Below are positions 33,893 to 44,639 of a stretch of DNA of 64,000 bases, piece after piece (the first letter of the stretch is position 1; every line of letters starts with the position of its first letter). Source of the stretch: Larix kaempferi (Eukaryota; Streptophyta; Pinopsida; Pinales; Pinaceae); NCBI GenBank assembly GCA_027924585.1, contig BSBM01000007.1, forward strand, positions 6,836,001-6,900,000, read 5' to 3'. Both the position numbers and the translations under genes were made by a program. The notes beneath the pieces were generated by a model. That model saw only the letters and a program-made list of their open reading frames with translations. It searched no databases and was not told the DNA's origin.

Positions 33893-34690
33893 GAAATTAA
33901 AATAGATGATATTCCAGTTTTAAAAGTTTTTAAGGATGTGTTTTCAGAAGAAATTCCCGGATTACCTCCAAAAAGGGAAATAGATTTGACTATTGATTTA
34001 GTATTGGGAGCAGTACCAACTTCAAAAGATCCTTATCATATGAATACCTTGGAACTTAATGAATTAAAAGCTCAAATTCAAGAATTGATTGATAAAAAAT
34101 ACTTTCGAACAAGCGTTTCTCCTTGGGGAGCACCGGTCTTATTTGTAAAGAAAAATGATGGTACTTTAAGGTTGTGTATAGACTACAAACAACTTAATAA
34201 AATGAAAATTAAAAACATATATCATTTACCTCAGATCGATGACTTATTCGACCAATTTCGAGGATCAACAATATTTTCAAAGATAGACTTGAGATTCATA
34301 TATCATCAAGTCATAGTTAAAGATGAAGATATATATAAGACAACTTTTAGGACCATATACGGTTACTATGAATTTGTTGTAATGCCTTTTGGGTTGACAA
34401 ATGCTCCAGCATCTTTTATGTGTTTAATGAATAATATATTAAGTAGATATTTAGATAAATTTGTAGTCGTCTTCATCGATGACATATTAATCTATTCTAA
34501 AAATCAACAAGAGCATGGAGAGCATTTACAAACAGTCTTACAGGTATTAAGAGAACAAGAAATTTATGCTAAATTCAGTAAATGTGATTTCTTTAAAGAT
34601 AAAATCCAATACTTAGGACATGTAGTGTCTAAAGATGGTATATCGATGGATCTCGATAAAATTAAAGCTATCATGGAATGACTTGTGTCT
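33869..34690 (+). pseudogene. Reverse transcriptase of chromovirus D
   Basis: 270 open codons: [66 protein letters not shown] (first Asp), [17 protein letters not shown] and the [11 protein letters not shown] catalytic box. All three catalytic Asp are kept. TGA at 34679-34681 ends the frame within IMEW-type sequence (a mutated Trp codon); the frame goes on after it. Confidence 0.92.
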
Positions 34691-35400
34691 AAAGATGTAT
34701 CTGATGTTAGATCCTTTATGGGAATTACTAGATATGATCGTAAATTTATTGAAGTTTTTTCAAAAAATGCATATCCTATAACTTCATTGCAAAAGAAAGG
34801 TAAGAAATTTGAATGGAATGAGCAATGTGAAATCAACTTTAATAAACTGAAATACTTATTAACAACAGATCCTATCCTAAAGATAGCAGAAACCTATAAA
34901 TATTTTGTTATATGCACATATGCATGCAAAGAGGGTCTAGGTGGAGTATTAATGCAAGACAACTATGTGGTAGCCTATGAATCAAAAAATATTAAAGAAC
35001 ATGAAAATAACTATGTTACGCATGATTGAGAGTTAGCTTCCATTATACATGCACTTAAAATGTGGTGACACTATCTTATTGGAAGAAGATTCTTACTAAT
35101 GATTGATAATGTCAGTTTAAAATATTTATTTGACCAACAAAATTTAAATGTTGAACAAGCTAGATGGTTATCTTTCCTAAGTGAATACGACTTTGAAATT
35201 AAACATATAAAAGGAAAGGAAAATAAAGTGGTTGTTGCGTTAAGTCATCATGCAAACATGCTGTATGTAACTGCAAGTAGTAATTACGAAACAATTCTGG
35301 AAGATAAAATCATGACAACAACAAAAGTTGTTAAAGAATATAAAAAATTAAAAGAAATGACAACATAAAATAAAACAAATAAAGTCAAAACATAATTCAG
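34685..35400 (+). pseudogene. RNase H of chromovirus D
   Basis: DVRSFMGITRYDRKFIEVF and TDPILKIAETYKYFVICTYACKEGLGGVLMQD, where the usual Asp of VxTDAS is Tyr (CTYAC). Then YESKNIKEHENNYVTHD, a stop at 35027, and HYLIGRRFLLMIDN..., EARWLSFLSEYDFEIKHIKGKENKVVVALS, with the last Asp (usually VxDALS) replaced. RNase H would be inactive. Confidence 0.85.
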
Positions 35401-36315
35401 TCTTAACATAAAAGAATTGTTGGTATGTAAAAACAGATTGTGTGTACCTAATTTAGAGGAGGACAAGTCATTAATCATGAATGAAATGCATAAGAGACCA
35501 TATTCAGGACATCCTGGATATCAGAAAATGATTACTATGTTAAGATTATTTTTTGGGGTCTAATATGAAAAATGAAGTAGCAGAATACATTGCTAGATGC
35601 ATTGAATATCAGCATGTTAAGGCTGAACATCAACACCTAGCCGGATTAATACAACCTTTACCCATTCCTGAATGGAAGTGGGAAGTTATTAGCAAGGATT
35701 TTATAACAGGTTTTCCTAAGAATGCTAAACATAATGATTCAATTATGGTTGTGGTATATAAGCTTAGTAAAGCATTACATTTTATTCCAGTTAAATCTAC
35801 TTATAAAGCTATTAATATGGCTGATATTTTCATGGAATAAATCTTTAGATTGCATGGTGTACCTAAATTTGTGATTTCTGATAGGGATGGAAAGTTTACG
35901 GGAAATTTCATGAAATATTTATTTAAATGATTGGATACTCAATTAAATTTCAGTACTGCATATCACCTGCAGACTGATGGTCAAACTAAAAGGGTGAATC
36001 AAATTTTAGAAGACATGCTTAGAATGTATGTAATGGAAAAACTTGGGAAATGGGAAGAGTATTTACATCTTGTTGAGTTTGCATATAATAATCATTTTCA
36101 AGCCTCTGCTAAAATGAGTCCATTTGAGATGCTTTATGGATTGAAATGTAACACTCCAATTTCTTGGAGTAGTCCAGTTGATAGACTAATGTTAGGTCCT
36201 GAATTATTGAAGGGCATGGAACTAATAGTGAAACATGTACAACACAACTTGAAGATAGATCAAGATATACAAAAAATTTATGCTAATTTGAAAAAAACTC
36301 AAAGAGAGTTCTAGG
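35401..36315 (+). pseudogene. Integrase of chromovirus D
   Basis: The zinc region near 35480 has HKRPYSGHPGYQKM; the second Cys of the usual CxxC is Tyr in ARCIEYQHVKAEHQ. The core has VISKDFITGFPK (Asp), VISDRDGKFTG (Asp) and DGQTKRVNQILEDML, in which the catalytic Glu of GQTERVNQ is Lys. Stops lie at about 35838 and 35928. Then EFAYNNHFQASAKMSPFEMLYG and the VGDHAYVKV start of the C-terminal domain. Confidence 0.88.
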
Positions 36316-36749
36316 TAGGGGATCATGCTTATGTGAAAGTGAAACCCGAAAAAAGTTCCTTAAAATTGAGAAAGTGCACAAAATTGGCACCCAGGTATTG
36401 TGGACCATTTGAGATATTGGCAAAGGTTGGGCCAGCACCTTATCAATTAACACTGCCACCTACAATTAAAGTACATAATGTTTTTCACATTTCAATTTTA
36501 AAAAGATATGTTCATGATGCTACTCATGTGGTTGAATGGAATGCTATCCAGGTGGAATCCGAAGGAGAATTTCAGGTGGGAATGAAATGCATTCTCGACA
36601 GGAGAGAAATTTTACTCCGGAACCACATCATCGTACAAGTCAAGGTGCAATGGAAGAACCTTATCCCAGAAGAGGCTACTTGGGAATTGGAAAGAAATAT
36701 GTGGGAGGCATATCCAATTTTGTTTCAGAATGATTCAAAGGAAGTTTAA
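36316..36749 (+). pseudogene. Integrase C-terminal domain and chromodomain (D)
   Basis: 138 open codons. KLAPRYCGPFEILAKVGPAPYQL and VHNVFHISILKRYVHD are the GPY/F module. The tail CILDRREILLRNHIIVQVKV, QWKNLIPEEATWE and ERNMWEAYP is a plant chromodomain, which identifies the element as a chromovirus. Chromodomains direct integration toward particular chromatin. The frame stays open to the stop just before the PPT. Confidence 0.92.
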
Positions 36750-36776
36750 AAGTAACACCGAGGACAGTGTTAAACC

Positions 36777-36791
36777 TTAACGGGGGGTGTA
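36777..36791 (+). promoter_or_regulatory. Polypurine tract of chromovirus D
   Basis: TTAACGGGGGGTGTA directly before TGTAATACACC. Confidence 0.75.
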
Positions 36792-37153
36792 TGTAATACA
36801 CCAAGGAAACCGAATTATTATTGTTTTTATAATACCTTATGTTATTATTTGATTTGAAATTATTGACCAAGTGAGGTCAAGACATTTGTAAATGAATTAT
36901 TATTTTTAATTATTAAATAGCTAAGGGAATCAAAACTGAATTAGCTGTTGGAGAGTGTTTGCTGACCCACAAGGAGAAATGACAAGTGACAAGTGTCAAG
37001 AGGAAACCCATCATGGAAAGACAACCTAGTAAAGGAACAAATGATGCAGGAGGCATCCTCCCTAAAATTTAGGTCATGACCCCTATTGGAGCGGTTACGA
37101 GCAGGTGGCTCATGAATGACCTAAGTCTTAGGAAAATGTTATAAAGCATCGAT
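36792..37153 (+). repeat. 3' LTR of D, first part
   Basis: Aligns with 29406 on and breaks off at CATCGAT, where copia E begins. TCGAT at 37149-37153 is the left TSD copy of E. Confidence 0.9.
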
Positions 37154-37675
37154 TGTTAGAAAAACATGATCGCAAAGAAATAAAAATAAACATAAATGCA
37201 AATATAATCACACATACACATTAAAAGAGAGACACATATATATTGTGGTTCACCAAAGATGGGCTACATCCACACTGAAGTTGCCAGTCCTTATTATTAT
37301 TTCGTCCAGCAAAGTGAAGGGATACAACCTGTAGTACAGCCACTACACTTCCTCTTCACTGTCTCACAGTCTCTCTTCTTGATCTCAGAGATATTTACAA
37401 TGCATAATACCTAATACATCAACCTTAGCCGTGTTACAATGTCATTCTTTTATAAGGGAAATACAATGGAAAAATACCACAAGTTACCCAAAACTATGGG
37501 CCCAAAAAATGCTACCCCCAAACCCTCATTTGCAGGGGCTCCGCCCCCTCACCCCCATAACTCCAGGGAATTGCCCCCGAACCCCAAGGTAGGGGAATGA
37601 GTGTACAGTACTCTAAGGTGCATGACTGAGATAATATCATCTATGAGACTGAAAGATCTGGCTCCACAACCAACA
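37154..37675 (-). repeat. 3' LTR of copia E
   Basis: On the - strand it starts TGTTGGTTGTGGAGCC at 37675 and ends TTTTTCTAACA at 37154. The PPT just inside reads CCAAGTGGGAGAT on - (about 37676-37690). It includes a C-rich palindromic tract near 37510-37590 (+ strand). Confidence 0.93.
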
Positions 37676-38305
37676 ATCTCCCACTTGGAGACTGATCACA
37701 ACAACTCCACCGCTGCTATACTTGCTAGACTTTGGACTTGGAAACTTTCTCATCTTCACCATCATGCTAGAAGGCCAACTGAAACTGAGCAGGAACTCAG
37801 TTTCTCTCTGGTCACTGCCTTTGTGAACATGTCTGCAGGATTCTGGCTAGTATGTATCTTTTCCAGCTTCAACAGTTCATCTTCCAGAATAGAGCGTATG
37901 AAATGGTACTTGAGCTATATATGTTTAGTCTTGGAATGGAAAGCTGATTTCTTTGCAAGATGAATGGCACTTTGGCTGTCACTATACAACCTGCTACTTC
38001 TGCTTCTTACCCACTTCCTCCATAAACCTCTACAACCAAATCATTTCTTTACTAGCCTCTGTAACAGCAACATACTCTGCTTCCATTGTTGAAAGTGCAA
38101 CAACCTTTTGCAATCTCGAAATCCAACTTACTGCTGTTCCACCTACAGTAAACACATACCCTGTGGTGCTCTTCCTGCTATCCTTATCACCTTCCATATC
38201 TGCATCAACATATCCTTGTAGAACAGTGTCTGAAACTCCAAAACATAATGCCTAAGTGGTAGTACCTCTCAAATACCTGAGAATCCACTGTACTGCCTTC
38301 CAATG
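37676..38305 (-). pseudogene. RNase H of copia E
   Basis: On the - strand after RT: WKAVQWILRYLRGT, YVDADMEGDKDSRKSTTGYVF, WISRLQKVVALSTMEAEYVAVTEASKEMIWL. These are the copia RNase H motifs (Asp in YVDAD, Glu in EAEY). Stops and frame changes follow toward the PPT. Confidence 0.82.
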
Positions 38306-39343
38306 TTATTTACCTGGATTGTTCATATATATGCTCACAACTCCCACTACATGTGCAATATATAGTCTTGTGCACACCATGGCATACATCAAATTGCCAA
38401 CTGCTAATTGATAGGGAATCTTGGACATGTAATCTGTCTCTTCATGTGTCTTGGGACACATTTCCTTACTTAGACTGAAATGGATGACCAAAGGTGTACT
38501 AACTGGTTTTGCATTCTGCATTCTAAAGCTCTCCAACACCTTTTGTATGTACTCACCCTGAGACAATGTCATTTTGTGATTTTTCCTGTCTCTTGTTATT
38601 CTCATACCAAGGATTTGCTTTGAAGCACCCAAATCCTTCATCGCAAATGAACTAGATAGCTTCCTTTTGAGTACATTTATATCCTGCATGTTAGACCCTG
38701 CAACAAGCATGTTATCCACATACAATAACAAGATAATATATCTTTCATTGTCTAGCTTCTTTAAATAAACACAGTGGTAAGAATGACATCTACTATAAAC
38801 TTGTTCTGTCATAAACCTGTCAAATTTTAAATACCACTGCCTTGGAGCTTGCTTCAAGCCATACAAGCTCTTCTTCAACCTGCATACCAAATCCTCCTTC
38901 CCTTTTACTTCATACCCTTGTGGCTGCTGTACATATATATCTTCCTCCAAATCCCCATGGAGAAAGGCTGTTTTTACATCTAACTGTTCAAGATGCAAAT
39001 CTTCTACTGCTACTAGACATAAGATAGTCCTAATTGAATTCATATTAACAACATGAGAAAATATTTCATTAAAATCTATACCTTTCTTCTGTGCAAACCC
39101 CTTTACAACAAGTCTGGCCTTGTACCGCTTCGTACCTCCTTCTTCTTCCTTCAACCTGTAAATCCATTTGTTCTGCAATGCTCTTTTACCAGTAGGCAAC
39201 TGAACCAAATCCCATGTCTGGTTTCCTACCAATGAGTCCATCTCCTCATTCATGCCTTGCTTCCACTTCTTTTTAGTTTCCACCTGGATTGCTTCTTCAT
39301 AACACTCTGGTTCACCAACATCAGACATCAATAAATAATACAT
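38306..39343 (-). pseudogene. Reverse transcriptase of copia E
   Basis: 345 open codons. WKQGMNEEMDSLVGNQTWDL, KARLVVKGFAQKKGIDFNE, LEQLDVKTAFLHGDLEED, CRLKKSLYGLKQAPRQWY are standard copia RT. The catalytic box reads LLYVDNMLVAG: the second Asp of YVDD is Asn, so polymerase activity should be lost. Then MKDLGASKQILGM and PYQLAVGNLMYAMVCTR. The frame stops after NNPGK, where RNase H continues. Confidence 0.92.
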
Positions 39344-39502
39344 TGAAGGAGAGTATCATTCAGGGAGTCTACTTAACCTGGTATATTTTCTTACAGTTGT
39401 AGGATTTTCAGGTACTTGCTGCTGTTCTTGATTTTCTGGCACCTTTGGAACTTCATTTTCTTTAATTTCATCAAGTATTGTGTACTATGTGTTTTCCTTT
39501 TC

Positions 39503-40312
39503 CTATTTCTTTCCCTTCAACTGATCTTTATACATGAACTTTTCATTGAATATCACATCTCTACTCCTGATGATTTTGTTATTTTCATAATCCCATAAGC
39601 GATAACCAAATTCATCAACCCCATATCCAATAAAGGTACATTTCTTGGATTTAGCTTCAAGCTTTGTTCTATTATCTTTATCAATATGGACAAATGCTTC
39701 ACGACCAAACGTTCTCAGAAATGAGTAGTTTACCTTTTTACCTGTCCATGCCTCCTTTAGAATACCACCATCCAAAGCACTTGAAGGTCCTCTGTTTATT
39801 AAATAAACAACAGTATTTATAGCATCCGCCCAAAACTTTAAGGGCAACCCTGCATACAATCTCATACACCTTGCACGCTCCATGATCGTTTTGTTCATCC
39901 TTTCAAACACCCCATTTTCTTGTGGTGTTCCTGGGACTGTCTTCTCTCTACGAATCCCATGGTATGAACAGTAACTATCAAACTCCTTGCCGCAGTATTC
40001 ACATCCATTATCATATCTGATACACTTCAACCTTTTTCTTGTCTCATTCTCAACCAAAGCTTTCCACTTCTTAAAAGTAGCAAACACATCAGATTTATGT
40101 CTAATGCAATAAACCCAAGTTTTCCTAGTTGCATCATCAATAAATGTAACATAATAATGAGAGCCACCAAGAAATTGTACCTAAGCCGGTCCCCATACAT
40201 ATGTATGCACAAGCTCTAACTTTTCATTCTTCTTCTGTTTCCCAACCCTGAGAAATATGACTCTCTTCTATTTTCCATAAACACAGTTCTCACAGAATTC
40301 CAAACTTACCTA
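39503..40312 (-). pseudogene. Integrase of copia E
   Basis: A 194-codon frame carries CIRYDNGCEYCGKEFD (second Asp), PQENGVFERMNKTIMERAR (Glu), the LRTFGREAFVHIDKDNRTKL block and FIGYGVDEFGYRLWD. The part with the first Asp lies above 40087 in another frame (FIDDATRKTWVYC type near 40110-40150). Frameshifts near 40090 and 39500. Confidence 0.85.
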
Positions 40313-40828
40313 CTTCAAATCTGGCAGCAACTTCCTTGAGTGGATAATTTGCATCCCCTTCTCACTCATGTGGCCAAGCCTATGATGCCACAATGCTGTA
40401 TCTGTTCCTGTGGAAGCTAAAGAGTTAGAATTGTCAGTATTATGAGGACATAAATACAACGTACATACCCTATCTCCTTTTTCTATCACCATTGATCCTT
40501 TAGTGATATTCCACCACTTTTCTCCAAATGTAGATAAACAGTCGCCATCTCCCAACTGCCCTGTTGAGATCAGATTTCTTTCCATAGTAGGAATATGCCT
40601 TACATCTTTCAACAACCAATCAGTTCCATTCTTAACTTTTATCCATACCTTACCCATTCCAACAATGTTACATGGCTCATCATCACCCAATAAAACATGT
40701 CCAAAATCGCCTGGAACATAATCATGAAAGTATTTCCTGTGGGGTGTAGGTTGACATGAAGCCCCTGAATCTACTACCCAATAATCACTAGTATTATCTA
40801 ATGCAAGAATCAAAGCATCTTGTAACAC
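40310..40828 (-). pseudogene. Protease and GAG-pre-integrase of copia E
   Basis: DYWVVDSGASCQPTPHR (active Asp-Ser-Gly), VLLGDDEPCNIVGMGKVWI, VRHIPTMERNLISTGQL, then ALWHHRLGHMSEKGMQII of the GAG-pre-integrase region. The HHCC Cys pair below 40310 reads FCENCVYGK on -. Confidence 0.9.
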
Positions 40829-40893
40829 ATCACCTGCTACATTTGCTTCCTGGGTAGTTTCCTTCTATGCATCTCCTTTCTTCTTTAGAGATC

Positions 40894-40936
40894 TGCAGTC
40901 TTTCTTTAGATGTCCTTTCTTTCCATAGTTCCAGCA
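40894..40936 (-). pseudogene. CCHC knuckle of copia E
   Basis: The - strand reads CWNYGKKGHLKKDC. It fits CX2CX4HX4C except that the second Cys is Tyr (TGT to TAT), so the zinc site is damaged. Confidence 0.8.
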
Positions 40937-41074
40937 CTCTATTTTTCCCAGTCTGGACTTGGATTTGCCCGTTTTGGACTTCCCACGATTACCTTGGCTC
41001 TTTCCTCTCTCCTTTTGTCTTCCCCTACTTTCCATGGTCAACGCATTATCTGATGTCTCACCTGTGCTTTTTCT

Positions 41075-41700
41075 TCACATTTTCTTGCTAACAATAACAC
41101 CAATAACATCATCAAATTTCAAGGTGTTTGAACCAGAGATAGAGTTACTTACAACCATGACCAAGTTATTCCAACTTTCTGGCAATGAACACAAGATTAG
41201 AATATCCCTAACCTCATCATCAAAGTTCACACTTACATAAATTAGTTGATTTGTAACCGTATTAAACTCATTTAAATGGTCAGTAACAGATCCATCTTTA
41301 GACATCTTCATATTAAATAAACGCTTAATTAGAAATACCTTGTTGGAGGCCGAGGGTTTTTCATACAGCTTACCCAATGCGCTCATCAAACCCTTCGTTG
41401 TCATTTCTTTTGAGATATTGAAAGCCACTAACAAAGCAAGGCTCAACCGTATTGTTCCTAGAGTCTTTCTGTCAAGAACCTCCCATTCTTCGTCCTTCAT
41501 AGCCACCGGCTGCTTTGCTCTTCCTCCCAACAGTAGGAATAGATCCTTCTGGTACAGATAGTCCTCCATTTGCATCTTTCATAACTGGAAGTTTTGGCCG
41601 TTTAAATTCTCGACCTTAAGCTTTCCTTCTTCCACCATTGCTCCCACTCGAACCAGAAACCCTAGCTTCCTGCGGGTTTATCTGCCATATAAACCTTTGG
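41075..41700 (-). pseudogene. Gag of copia E
   Basis: The 166-codon frame starts MQMEDYLYQKDLFLLLGG and holds WEVLDRKTLGTIRLSLA, LMSALGKLYEKPSASNKVFL, MSKDGSVTDHLNEFNTVTNQL and LPESWNNLVM, the UBN2-type copia gag. The first ~40 codons lie between 41575 and 41700 after a stop (FNGQNFQLWK type near 41590-41610). Confidence 0.88.
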
Positions 41701-41710
41701 CTCTGATACA
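41698..41710 (-). promoter_or_regulatory. Primer-binding site of copia E
   Basis: The - strand reads TGTATCAGAGCCA, equal to the initiator-Met site TGGTATCAGAGCCA less one G, three bases from the LTR end. Confidence 0.8.
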
Positions 41711-41713
41711 AAT

Positions 41714-42235
41714 TGTTAGAAAAATAGGATCGCAGAGCAATAACAATAAACATAAATGCAAATAAAATCACACATACACATTACAAAAGAAACATAGATA
41801 TATCGTGGTTCACCCAAGATGGGCTACATCCACACTGAAGTTGCCAGTCTTTATTATTATTCCGTCCAACAAAGTGAAGGGATACAACCTGCAGCATAGC
41901 CGCTACACTTCCTCTTCACTGTCTCACAGTCTCTCTTCTTGATCTCAGAGATCTTTACAATGCATAATACCTAATACATCAACCCTAGCCGTGTTACAAT
42001 GTCATTATTTTATAAGGGAAATACAATGGAAAAATACCACGGGTTTCCCAAAACCTTGGGCCCGAAAATAGTTGCCCCCGAACCCCCGTTCGCGGGGGCT
42101 CTACCCCCGCACCCCCGTAACTCGAGGGTGTTTCCCCCAAACCCCAAGGTAGGGGAATGAGTGTACATTCCTCTAAGGTGCATAACTGAGACAATATCAT
42201 CTATGAGACTGGAAGATCTGGCTCCACAACCAACA
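41714..42235 (-). repeat. 5' LTR of copia E
   Basis: 522 bp, same length as 37154-37675. It holds a C-rich tract at 42075-42125 with a CCCCCG...CGGGGG palindrome; G runs lie on the sense strand. Confidence 0.93.
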
Positions 42236-42240
42236 TCGAT

Positions 42241-44429
42241 TTCATTGACTGAGCAGGATGCTTATGATGAAGGGGAGAATATGCTGAGTATTGATTCATA
42301 CAATGAGAAAGAGGCTTATGATGAAGTGAGATTGTGACCTAGCTTGTGCAAGAGGAACTCTATGACCAGTATTTGTCCTCGTGGTTCAACAAATAGGCTC
42401 GGGGTTTTAGAACAAGTAGTTTGGCTGTTCTGAAAGTTTGGTTAGGAGGAAGGACAACCTTCGGTTTTGATTTGCCTCTGCCGGTTCAGGTTCTATTTAT
42501 TTATTTATGAAATGTCTGTTTACTGTGAATGATATCTAGATTGTTATTCAGAATGATTACCTTGCTTAGTTCATGTTTCATTATTTATTTCTGAAATGTC
42601 TGTTATTGTAAATGATATCTAATTTTCCAAGCATAATTATTGCATTGCTTAGTCCAGTTTCCATTTAATTATTTATGAAATTATCAATCACTGTAAATGA
42701 TTCCTGTGAGTGTTATTCAGAATGATTTTAATTCTTATGTATGTATCAACTGCATTTTTATCTTTATGCAATTATTAATTTCTGTAAATGATATATAGAT
42801 TGTTAGGCAGGATGACCACATTGCTTAGGATATTACCAACTATTGCATCACTATTCTGAACTTACCTTGTACTGTAAATAATCCCTAAATTGTTAGACAA
42901 TTCAGGTTTTATTTCCATTATTCCTTCTATTCTGAAATGACTATACATTACCATTTTTACTATACATTGCTGTTTACTGTAACATTTATCATTCAATTTC
43001 TCTATTTCAGTAGTTTATAGTTATATATAAATCATGTATCAAAGTCTGTTTAAATCCCTTAATGTTATAAGCAAAATAATATATAGGGTTTATTGCAAAT
43101 GGGTTTATAGAATAAGTGTTTGATCTATAACTCTGTTATATATATAAATCTAGGTTTATATAGATTTAAATGTTAATATTTATAGAAAAAAATGTTTATA
43201 TTTTTATACTGAGACAAATAGATAAGTAATTATACTCTCAAAGCTTATATAGAGACTAATGGATTAAAGAAATTTAAGAGTCCATAACATAAGCATATGT
43301 TCATAGAACATAGACGATTGGTTTAGGCATTTTTCCGTTGCATAGATTTAGTTAGAATAACTAATAACAGATTGGAAAGATAATTTTACACATTCAAACC
43401 CTAGATTTTGATTAATAATCTGTAATAATCTTCAAGTTCAAACAAGGCTTCAAGATCTGGTTTACCTGTTAATTGTTTCCCGTAAACTGTCGAATCCACT
43501 GCAACCTGCATTTCGCATCCGCAATCGGAACACGGAATCGCTCTTTTAAAACCTTGAAAATTGGAGTTCCGCAACCCACATCTGCAATGCGGAAGTCGAG
43601 AATGCGGAACCGTTAAAATTAAGCAATCAAAATTTGGATTTCCGCAATCCACATTTGCAACGCGAAAGTCAGAATGCCGAATCGTAAAAATAAACAATCG
43701 GATTTTGGAGTTCTGCAATCCGCATCCGCAACATGGAAGTCAGAATACAGAACCGTAAAAATAAACAATTAGATTTTGGAGTTCCGCAATCTGCATCCGC
43801 AATGCGGAAGTCGAAATGTGGAACTGTAAAAATAAACATTTGGAAATTGGCATTCCGCAACCTGCATTTGCAATGCAAAAGTCGAGAATGCAGAAGCAGT
43901 ATGAACTCATCTGTATAACCGAAGTTCCGACAACCCGAAGTCTGCAATGCGGAAGTCGGGAATGCATAAACCTTAATATTTAACAGTTAAAACTATGGGG
44001 ATCCGCAATCCACAGTTCCTCAATATTAACCAAGAAATTATGAATTGGACAATGCTAAATTTACATGTTAGTAATCTAATTGAAGCTTCATGCAAGGTTT
44101 TGTAGGGTTTAAACCCTCATCATGATAAAATGTGCTAGGTTAAATACTTAGGTAATGATGCTTATAATCCTAAGCTAAGTATTCCCATAAAAGAAGTAAG
44201 GTTTAGATCCTAAACCCTAGCATACAAATGTAACAAATGGGATGATTCCTAGACCTTGGATGTTATTCAAGAACATAACCTTGACATGCTGCTAACTTTG
44301 GTTTAGAATCGAGTATGTAAAGCAAGTAAAGTAATTTTTTTTTCCGCAATACTTGAAGTACACAAGTATACATGCATTTATCCTATTATTATTTTTATTA
44401 TTATTATGGGTATTTTGGGGTGTGTGACA
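42241..44429 (+). repeat. 3' LTR of D, second part
   Basis: Resumes with TTCATTGACTGAGCAGG, collinear with the 5' LTR after about 29749, and carries both tandem arrays (about 42523-42960 and 43562-43985). Ends GTGTGTGACA at 44429. Confidence 0.92.
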
Positions 44430-44639
44430 TATAGTTTGCATATACTTTACACAACACCTCATGAGTTTGCAAGCGCCTTGCATTGACAATTTAAGTTGAA
44501 GTTGTGGAGTTTAGTACATTGCTAGGATTTTGTGCCCCAACACTTTTTGGTATTGATGTTGAGGAGGTTGCTAAAAATTGCATTAGGATAAAATTGAATT
44601 TTTTTGAAAAAACATATTAAACTCATAAATAGTTTGCAT

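Larger units (their letters stand above)
37154..42235 (-). mobile_element. Complete Ty1/copia element E
   Basis: Two 522-bp LTRs, TG...CA on both strands, flanked by a perfect 5-bp TSD TCGAT (37149-37153 and 42236-42240). The element reads on -: 5' LTR at the right, PBS, gag, CCHC, protease, integrase, RT, RNase H, PPT, 3' LTR at the left. By eye about one in ten LTR positions differ, so the insertion is not recent, yet it is younger than D. Stops and substitutions in key motifs make it non-autonomous now. Confidence 0.95.
29406..44429 (+). mobile_element. Chromovirus (Ty3/gypsy) element D, split by copia E
   Basis: Paired ~2.5-kb LTRs begin TGTAATACACCAAGG (29406 and 36792) and end GTGTGGCA / GTGTGACA (31928 and 44429). 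Internal order is PBS, gag, protease, RT, RNase H, integrase and a C-terminal chromodomain, then PPT. The 3' LTR is interrupted at 37153 by copia E and resumes at 42241. Flanking 5-mers TGTAG (29401-29405) and TATAG (44430-44434) differ by one transition and are the probable TSD. Many stops, frameshifts and lost catalytic residues indicate an old copy. Confidence 0.92.
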
